The notes under the pieces were generated by a model, which saw only the letters and a program-made list of their open reading frames with translations, ran no database searches and had not been told where the DNA came from. Both the position numbers and the translations under genes were made by a program. A stretch of 64,000 nucleotides of DNA from Ancylostoma caninum (lineage: Eukaryota; Nematoda; Chromadorea; Rhabditida; Ancylostomatidae): assembly GCA_037903475.1 (NCBI GenBank), contig JBAJFG010000368.1, positions 682,001-746,000 of the forward strand, given 5' to 3'. Below are positions 55,834-64,000 of the stretch, in pieces. Position 1 is the first letter of the stretch; each line of letters starts with the position of its first letter.

Positions 55834-56020
55834 GGGCGAAAAAGGAGTTGGAGGGGGCCGCCCTATAAAAGGTCAGGCTTCACCTTATAAGCCTAAGTAA
55901 AAGCACTAGCCTAAGCCTAAGCCTAAGCTAAGCCTAAGCCTAATCCTATGCTTAAGCATGCGTCTAAGGCTTAGGCTTAGGCTTCAGAGAAGTGCCCCCC
56001 CCCCTAACTCCCTTTTCACC
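55834..56020. mobile_element. MITE family 2 relative with a telomere-repeat core
   Basis: The ends GGGCGAAAAAGGAGTTGG and (complement) GGTGAAAAGGGAGTTAGG are inverted and flanked by AATTTTT on both sides (55,827-55,833 and 56,021-56,027). The core (about 55,887-55,985) consists of GCCTAA repeats followed by TTAGGC repeats, the nematode telomere hexamer in inverted orientation. At 187 bp it is almost the same size as the family 2 copy at 58,502. Confidence 0.85.
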
Positions 56021-56638
56021 AATTTTTGTTGGTCGCCACAAAACTGTGCTCCATACATAAGAATGATAACGCCCACTCTCTCTCCTGCATTCTGCTGCGG
56101 TCCTTCCGAGTCCTTCCCCACACAAATCTATTCTGCTGCGGTCCTCCCGCGACAACTCCAGCGAGATTCGGAAGGACCGCAGGAGAAAACATTCTGCTGC
56201 GGTATTTCCGGAAAATTCTGTCTCCGGGTCTCTCGCTTTTTAACCACATGAGTGAGATCTCTTTCTGCCGCGGTCCTTCCGACATTTTGTCTGAGTCCTT
56301 GCTATATACCTTGCAAGTGAAGGTTCAAGAACCTAAACAAACTTCCGGAACTTCCGCGGAGCTTGCCGATTTTCGGGACCTCCGAGGAAGTATGACGTCA
56401 CTTGTCGTCTTTTTTTCTGAAGTTCCGAATGGAGACGCAGAGAAAAAAGTAGCTTCGGAACTTCCACGGAGTTTGACACTTTTCGGAACTTCCGCAGAGC
56501 TTCGAGACAGATAGAATGATCCAAGAAACTAACATATCAAATGGCATGTTCTCGTTCAATTTTCATAGTGGTATGTGCTTGCTTGACTCCAGCTAGCCAT
56601 AGAAGAAGCCGTGGTGGAATAAGAAAGTTTTTCCGCTA

Positions 56639-57793
<1,155 letters not shown>

Positions 57794-57843
57794 TTAATAT
57801 TAATTGGCATCATGTGTGTGTATGTATGTGTGTGTATGTATGT

Positions 57844-58039
<196 letters not shown>

Positions 58040-58501
58040 TTCCCTGATTGGTCAGTGATGGTGATTACGAGGTCAACAAGATAATAGGGACGGGTATGGT
58101 GAGGTTCAAAGAATGAAGAGAAGCTCTAAAGGATGGGTAAGTGGAGAGCGGTGAGTGCACCGCGGTGTGGAGGGTGCGCCGGCGTCCAAAAGTGGGGAAA
58201 CGCCTGGAGTCGGGTCCAATGCTGTGATAAGGGTGCGCCGGCTTCTACAAGTAATAGGAATTCGCTAGGCGAGTCTATTCCTGCATGAGGGGTACGCTTA
58301 TTCTGAACCACCTACCTAAATCACCTAGATGAACATTGTTTCCTTTCGTATCCGTGTTCTCTTCCCAATCCCTTTGTATTTGAATGAAGCACTCCTTTCC
58401 GTTTATATACACCAGTGAAACCTTATCACTCGAATTACCACAACAACCACTTGAGCCTAAATCATTTCAAGATAACATTTGCACTGAATTGGTTACACTC
58501 A

Positions 58502-58685
58502 GGGGAAAAATGGAGTTGAGGGGGGCACTTGGTATAAGTCGATAACATGACCTGTCCAGAACGCTCTGACTTGTTAGCTCTCTTAATGTACACTAGTTAC
58601 CTGTAATGCAAACAAGTCAGAACGTGTAGGACAGGTCATATCATCGACTTATACCAAGTGCCCCCCCCCCAACTCCATTTTACCC
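58502..58685. mobile_element. MITE family 2, intact copy
   Basis: The arms of about 55 bp (GGGTAAAATGGAGTTGGGG, CACTTGGTATAAGTCGAT) are nearly perfect. The flanks are ACACTCA on both sides (7 bp). The empty site is present in HB2 at about 29,220 (TTACACTCAGTTCTTCACGG). Confidence 0.9.
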
Positions 58686-58926
58686 ACACTCAGTTCTTCA
58701 CGGTTACTAACTTCGCTCATATGGAAGAGCATTACTTCGTTCATATGGAGGAAAGCTACCACCTACGGAATCAGGGGCTTCTCAGGAGAGGATAGAACTG
58801 CGTTGAAGGATACAGATTTTATCAATCCATTTACACTTTTATGTTTGCTTTCAACGCGCAGTATGCGAGCGAAGCGAGCATCAATAGAAGTCTGGAAGTC
58901 CGGCGTTAACCGGACGGCCAGACTGG

Positions 58927-59613
58927 TGATTACATGACTATACATAGAAGGAAAGAAACGGGCAGGACAGTTCTATAACGAAAAAGAGGAACCAGGTGGA
59001 CGAGGGATGACATGGATAGGAGTTGCTCCAGCACAGATGGTGGAGAAGGTGACATGAAATGAGCCTAGAACTATGTCAGAGGTGCGTCGGTGCTCGGTAG
59101 GGGAAGAGTTGCCGTTGAAGGGAGAACAGTAGTGGGAGTGATGCGCCGGCGCTTATAGGTGGGGGAAACTGGTCCAGCGCTGTGATAAGGGTTCGCCGGC
59201 GTCCAAAAGTGGGGAAACGCCCAAAATTGGGTCTAACGTGTGACAAGGGTGCGCCGGCGTCGAAAGTGTGGAAATGCTTGGACTAGGGTGCGCCGGCGTC
59301 CAAAGGAAACGACAGGAGTTGGGTCCAACTGTGTGATAACGGTGTGCCGGCATCCAAAAGTGGGAAGACGCCTGGAGTCGGGTCCAACGGTGTGATAAGG
59401 GTGCGCCGGCGTCCCCATGTGGAAAAACGCCCAAAATTGGGTCCAACGTGTGATAAAAGTGCGCCGGCTTCGAAAGTATGGAAGATGTCACGCACGGGTC
59501 CACGCCTGCGAGAGTACTATGCCAGCGCTCAGTATAGGGGAACACACACGAGGCAAGCGAAGCGAGCCCAAGAGAAGCCTGAGAGGTCGGCGTTAGCCGG
59601 ACGATCAGGCTGG
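58927..59613 (+). mobile_element. Helitron-like element, 5'-truncated (HB12)
   Basis: It starts TGATTACATGACTATAC, colinear with the interior of HB6 (reverse of about 39,690), has a degenerate 59-bp-type array (59,140-59,470) and ends in hairpin and CTGG followed by T (59,614). Confidence 0.85.
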
Positions 59614-59832
59614 TTATCATTGAAGTTGAAACCTGATGCAGATACGAAGCACAGTAAGTGGACAAACCTGGTTGGGGCTCATCTTCAGAAAACAAGGCCA
59701 CTAGAGGTGCAATTAGTGCTACGTGATGGAACGATCTATGGTGGGATTCGTGTTCCTACTATTTTTGATATCGGGACGAGTGGAGGTGTTGATCACTCCA
59801 TGTTGGCCGCTTTTACCTTATTACTTGAATAA
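59614..59832 (+). CDS. Exon-like frame directly 3' of a Helitron
   Basis: The frame reads about 70 codons with a protein-like balance (NLVGAHLQKTRPLEVQLVL, GGIRVPTIFDIGTSGGVD) to TAA at 59,832. It begins exactly where HB12 ends, so if real the gene was cut by the Helitron. The family is not recognised. Confidence 0.3.
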   Translation, partial: LSLKLKPDADTKHSKWTNLVGAHLQKTRPLEVQLVLRDGTIYGGIRVPTIFDIGTSGGVDHSMLAAFTLLLE

Positions 59833-61370
59833 TGATTGACTCCATAAGGCGCGAATTACGTCACTCTTGTTTGATTTTGGAACTTCCGCGGGTGACCCGA
59901 CGGAAGTTCCGAACTGGCTCAGCAGAAGTTCCGAAAGTTTGTCTTGCTAGAGGAGATTAGTGCCGTCGGCGTTCGCTCGTCTATGAGCGCATCGTAGGTG
60001 TTCGCAGCAAAGTGCAGGAAATAGGAAAGACGGTCGGTTACAGACAGAACAAGAACAAATATTGAAGTCCATCCTGCATGTCTTTCGCTCTCTCGATGAG
60101 TTCACTGAGTAAAAATCTACGGTACCGCAGTTTAGCACTGAATGTGAATCAGGATTCCTGTGCAAACTTGTTCCAGGCGAAGTCATGAACAGAGACCTTG
60201 CTTCCTACGCCACATGCGACCCTCTAAGTGAGTAACACTAGTCCAGACCCCCATAAGCTGCATCTATAGTACGTCGGAGACCGACCTGGTCGGATAACAA
60301 AAGATACGTATCGATTTTCGGATAACGACGATCAATACGTATCTCTTGTTATTCGACCGAATCGGAATTCGATGCACTATAAATGCTGCTACATCAACCC
60401 ACCATTCTGCTAGCAATAGCTCGGATCTGCTACTCGGCTCAATGGCAACTTCTGTTGGAAAACCTTCCTTAAGAAATGAAACACCTCCGGCAAGAGAAAC
60501 GTATCTTTCCCCGTTTCATATCAACAAATAGGCGTGAAATGAAGAATTCATGCGCGGCATAAATCATCTCGTTCACGTAGCGGGAGCGATTCGTTGCAAG
60601 TTCGCGATGGAACCGCAACGGAACCGCCATTAATCACCGTCGCTGCGATTCACTGAAGACTGCGTCAGATGGCGTTCGAGATATTTACAATCCTTGAAAT
60701 TTCCTTTTTTTCGTGGCCCAAAGACTAATGTGTCCGGAGACTAATCTGCTGTCAAAAATCTACAGATTCGAAGTTTTCATCTTATAAGAGCTGTCCGAAA
60801 GTTCAATGTCTCAGAGCTATAAGCGCTCAGGTCTCACAACAATCCAAAAGAGTTTTCTTTCGCAAGTTAGTAAGCAATGACGATTGTTTACCAGCCACAT
60901 TACGTGTATTAACATTGAAAAGAGATCGGAACTCGTCCATGCAGAAAATATTGTGCTCCAGTTTGAAAAAGATGCACTAACACGGTGGAGAAGTAGCATC
61001 TGTGCACACTTACCTCCCTCACGCGTAGCGTCAGACCATTTTACATTTCGAACCTATGTAGAAAAACACAAACGTGATTTAAAAGGTGTCGTATCTCATT
61101 ATATGTAGCTCCTCAGTAGTCATCTTAGATCAAAGACAACCTGTTTTTTTTCTACTGGGGAAGGCCCCGGGAAATTGACTTTTCATACGCTGCCTTACCG
61201 CGTCCGGACGTGCATAATAGTAAAAGTTCGATAATAGAAAAAAACATATTTCCACAAGACTTCAGCCACTCCATCCTGCAGGATTCATCCATCCACCTAC
61301 GTACAAGACAGAGGAGTCAATAATTGATGATTGCACCCCGGAATGGAGCATCACGTTTTTCGTGATAAAT
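59833..61370. other. Intergenic; a palindrome and two doubtful exons
   Basis: A palindrome with arms GTCGGATAACAAAAGATACG and CGTATCTCTTGTTATTCGAC spans about 60,279-60,358. On the minus strand, 61,014-61,053 (acceptor CTACATAG,donor GGAG/GTAAGT) and 60,914-60,976 join in phase (KWSDATREG, then HLFQTGAQYFLHGRVP). The 37-bp intron is shorter than expected, so this is weak. Confidence 0.35.
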
Positions 61371-61606
61371 GCAATCTACACTAGATGCATGCATTTCACA
61401 TGCGTGCGTCTATATGATAGAACAGTCGCATCCGTGCCGCAGCTCGGACGCACGCGTTGACAGCTTTGTGGTGGCCGCGCGTTCTTTCCATTGATGTACA
61501 TGTCGCGTCGACCGGTCTTTATGGGGAATCCTTCGCAAATGGATGCGTGCTTCTGATGTGCGACTGACGCTCGCAGCTAGTGTAAATTGCCCTACACCTG
61601 TTAGCA
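61371..61606 (+). mobile_element. MITE family 1, diverged full-length copy
   Basis: It runs from GCAATCTACACTAGATGC to CTAGTGTAAATTGCCCT, colinear with 34,566-34,803, with many substitutions. Confidence 0.8.
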
Positions 61607-62764
61607 GTTATAGGACTAACGTTCGGATTAACGTGTGTCAACTTGGGTTATCGAGGGGTGTGGTGCTTCCTCCGTTGTGAGGGATGCAATTATTATTGAC
61701 GTTCCATGTGTGCACTCCTTGGCGCAAATGTGGTGTATTGGCGAGAGACCACACGAACTGATGAAGTTGATTATGAGCCGTTAACAACCAGGAACCGCGA
61801 AGAACAAACCGAGTGAACTCACAGTACACAGTACAATGGACAGGTTTTTTAAGGGCTGTAGAACATCCAAACCACACCAATTTCTCCGTTACGCCAATGG
61901 CACACATGCATATTTCATAGCGACGCTATCGTTGCGAGCATTCACCCTCACTCATTTTCGTACAACTGCTCCTTTAAAGGCAGTACCAATGGAAATTCTC
62001 ACTTCTGAAGAGAGTCGCCTACAGTGTAACCGGCAACTGTACGATCACAACAGTAAGCTAAACCTAATGATTAGCCGCCTTCCTGCGATGATACCGTCGT
62101 GGACACGTCTGCCGCCCTGGACAAAGCGGCTTCGTCGCGCCAGCTAACGTTGTTGACCTGATGTCCGCATGTGATTTAGCGCAGGTGACGAAGTGTGGTG
62201 TACGGAATGCGTACCATTTATCAGGGTTCCGTGGCAGGACCTATCAGCGAACAATCGTCGCTTGGGACACGAGGAATACCGCAGCGGGGGACTCAGAAAG
62301 TGGGCGGGGGGGAGGGTGTGAAAAAAGTGGTGTCTCCGCCGTTTCGGGGACCCATACGGTAAATAAAATTAATGACAATATTAATTATAATAATGAATGA
62401 TCAATAAAAATTATATTAAAGATAATAATAAAAATAAACAAATAAAAATAAGCTAATACAAGATTTTTATATGCATTGTAAAGTAATTTCAAAAATTTGC
62501 CGAGCCATTCTCAAGGGGGGGGGCGCCCCTCCGCCCCTCCCCCCTCGGTCCGCCACTGGAACACCGCCATCATTTCTTGTGTTTCCGCGTGTTTCACGCT
62601 GTTGCTTCATTGTCTATGAGCTCACCATTTCCAACACAGAAATTTCGGTGAGTGCTGGCTTTAACAATACACTATTCAGCGCAAATTGTGTTATAATATA
62701 TGGAAAGGGTAACATTTAGCTCCGGCCAGCGACGGAGTTTCTGTGAAGTATCCCATAGACCGTA
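61607..62764. other. No gene recognised
   Basis: A 103-codon frame at 61,836-62,147 has no family pattern. An AT-rich patch of AATAAAAATA words lies at 62,355-62,470, and a G/C-run block (GGGGGGGGGCGCCCCTCC) is at 62,514-62,555. Confidence 0.4.
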
Positions 62765-63154
62765 CAAGGAGGGGGGGGGGGGTGCAAGAGGCCAGAATCG
62801 CAGATTGTATGAATCCTGTCTGGCTTGAATCTTTGTTTGAATAGGTGCTACACTGTGTAATTCATTACTGCCCTCGGTTTCAAAAAAAAAAAGAAATCCC
62901 ACCAAAAAACGAGAATGCAAAGTGCTCAGGGCGGGGTTCAAACCCTCGTCGCTCTGCCCAACAGTGCAGCATCTTCCCCTCTCGGCCACCCCGTCATTGA
63001 CGGAGGTCAAAAACGCATATAGTGATTCGGTGGGATTTCTATTTTTTGGAGCCGAGGGCAGTAATGAAATACATAGGTAGCACCAACTCAAACAAAGATT
63101 CAGTTAGATAAGTATCATTCCAATCTGCGAGCCGGGCCTCTTACGCCTCCCTTG
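62765..63154. mobile_element. Foldback element with a tRNA-like core
   Basis: Arms of about 165 bp are inverted. Matching words on the two sides include GAATCTTTGTTTGA, GGTGCTAC, TTCATTACTGCCCTCGG and GAAATCCCACC. The centre, on the minus strand (about 62,930-63,003), reads GGGGTGGCCGAGAGGGG (A-box-like) and GAGGGTTTGAACCCCGCCC (B-box-like) with tRNA spacing, nearest to Ser/Leu-type tRNAs with a long variable arm. Confidence 0.75.
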
Positions 63155-63410
63155 TTAGGCCGATAAATGCGCCTGGTTACCAATACTGGTGACACATTCA
63201 TCAAACATTTGACGTAGGAAGTGCAGTAAAGTGATTTGTAACTTTAAAAATGGAAATGGAACCAGTATGGTTTAAATTAATATGTTGCAGCATGTACACC
63301 GCTTCTGCTATATAATCCACAGAATCCAGGAGTGCCATGTCAGCAAGTATTCAGACCAGTTAGATTTTATTTGTTTATTTACTCATTTATTTATTTATTT
63401 GAGTACGCAG

Positions 63411-63499
63411 GAAATATTCCATGAAAAAAAGGTAACCAGTTACGACACACTGAAAGAGAACCTGAGAGACGGAGAAGTATTGCTGACTGAAGAAAACAG
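63411..63499 (+). CDS. Exon-like frame cut by the assembly gap
   Basis: After a plausible acceptor (GAGTACGCAG) the frame reads EIFHEKKVTSYDTLKENLRD and GEVLLTEEN up to the first N. The composition looks like a real exon and its end (AACAG) could be a donor border. The family is not recognised. Confidence 0.35.
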
Positions 63500-63599
63500 N
63501 NNNNNNNNNNNNNNNNNNNNNNNNNNNNNNNNNNNNNNNNNNNNNNNNNNNNNNNNNNNNNNNNNNNNNNNNNNNNNNNNNNNNNNNNNNNNNNNNNNN
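63500..63599. other. Assembly gap (100 N)
   Basis: Exactly 100 N, the usual placeholder for a gap of unknown size. It falls at the edge of a Helitron minisatellite, which is the likely reason assembly failed. Confidence 0.99.
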
Positions 63600-63763
63600 C
63601 CTTATCACAGCAGTGGACCCGTCTCCGCCACTTTGGGCGCCGGCGCACCCTTCATGTAACGGTGGAGTGGTCGGCATCACTCTAAGCCACGCCCTCGAAT
63701 TTCGTTCTACACACACACACACACACGTGACACACAAAGTAAGCCCGTTATTATAAGTCATGA
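63600..63763 (-). mobile_element. Helitron-like element, family B, 5' end after the gap (HB13)
   Basis: One partial 50-bp unit and the conserved block CACGCCCTCGAATTTCGTTC, then (AC)n, and the 5' terminus TCATGACTTATAATAACGGG ending at 63,763 next to T (63,764). The rest lies in or beyond the gap. Confidence 0.9.
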
Positions 63764-64000
63764 TAGATTGCAAATGAATTGGGCTTTGAGCTCACGCTGT
63801 GGTAGAAGAATGCTTGTTAGCATAAGTTCGTCAAAAAAAGGTAGAATGCACACATACATAGTATGACACAATTGAAAAAATCAGGCAATAAAATAGTCTA
63901 GATATACTGTCTGTAATTTTACTTTATTTTACGGCATACCCGGCTTCGCTCGGGTGTTTTACTCCTCCGAATTTATCAGACTCGTGTGAATAGTTGATGA

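Noticed and set aside
55887..55985. Remnant of a telomere-telomere fusion
   Set aside because: The order is GCCTAA then TTAGGC, opposite to a fusion, the block is short and it lies inside a MITE with target duplication.
62930..63003. Functional tRNA gene
   Set aside because: A and B boxes are present, but I could not pair a full acceptor stem or identify an anticodon arm with confidence, and it is embedded in a foldback element.

Overview
This window looks like nuclear DNA of a nematode, most likely a clade V parasite such as a hookworm (inference). The evidence is short introns (about 45-75 bp) ending in TTTCAG-type acceptors, a possible trans-splice acceptor 9 bp before an ATG, TTAGGC-type (nematode telomere) repeats, a Penelope-like element, a SEC61-alpha retropseudogene, and a six-exon gene of the RMD (regulator of microtubule dynamics) family. 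It is eukaryotic, gene-poor and dominated by mobile elements. Nearly all long open frames are translations of tandem repeats. The real genes are made of small exons and were found by reading splice sites by eye.

Genes. 3,304-6,308 (+) is a four-exon model of a multi-pass membrane protein resembling nematode chemoreceptors. 15,673-16,556 (-) and 17,577-18,030 (-) are two multi-exon genes I do not recognise. 18,577-19,635 (-) is a processed SEC61-alpha pseudogene. 51,449-52,458 (-) is a complete RMD-family gene of 231 codons. Orphan exon-like pieces lie at 6,720-6,912, 43,592-43,835, 59,614-59,832 and 63,411-63,499.

Mobile elements. The main content is Helitron-like (rolling-circle) non-autonomous elements. 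Family A starts TCTATTAAACAAAGCGCC and ends in a hairpin plus CTAG (copies at 9.2, 11.2 and 31.4 kb, plus a decayed one at 16.8 kb). Families B/C start TCATGACTTATAA or TCATACTTCTTC and end in a nested hairpin plus CTGG or CTGA (13 copies between 22.4 and 63.8 kb). Every terminus I could place sits between a 5' A and a 3' T, and paralogous empty sites confirm insertion without target duplication. All carry minisatellites of 50-60 bp units that share a core, although the element ends differ. A related array at 14.3-15.6 kb has no recognised Helitron ends. Other elements are a Penelope-like retroelement, a LINE 3' part, a cecropia-type mariner, a TTAA-flanked element, several inverted-repeat MITE families and a foldback element with a tRNA-like core.

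Layout: 0-9 kb, chemoreceptor-like gene and MITEs; 9-13 kb, two Helitron A copies; 13-16 kb, satellite; 15.7-19.6 kb, genes and SEC61 pseudogene; 20-28 kb, DNA transposons and mariner; 28-36 kb, Helitron cluster; 36-43 kb, Penelope element with two levels of nested insertion; 43-50 kb, GC-rich repeats, Helitron and LINE; 51-52.5 kb, RMD gene; 53-56 kb, MITEs; 56.6-59.6 kb, three chained Helitrons; 60-64 kb, sparse, with a foldback element and a 100-bp assembly gap inside a Helitron minisatellite. No autonomous Helitron (Rep/helicase) gene is visible, so the enzymes must come from elsewhere in the genome.
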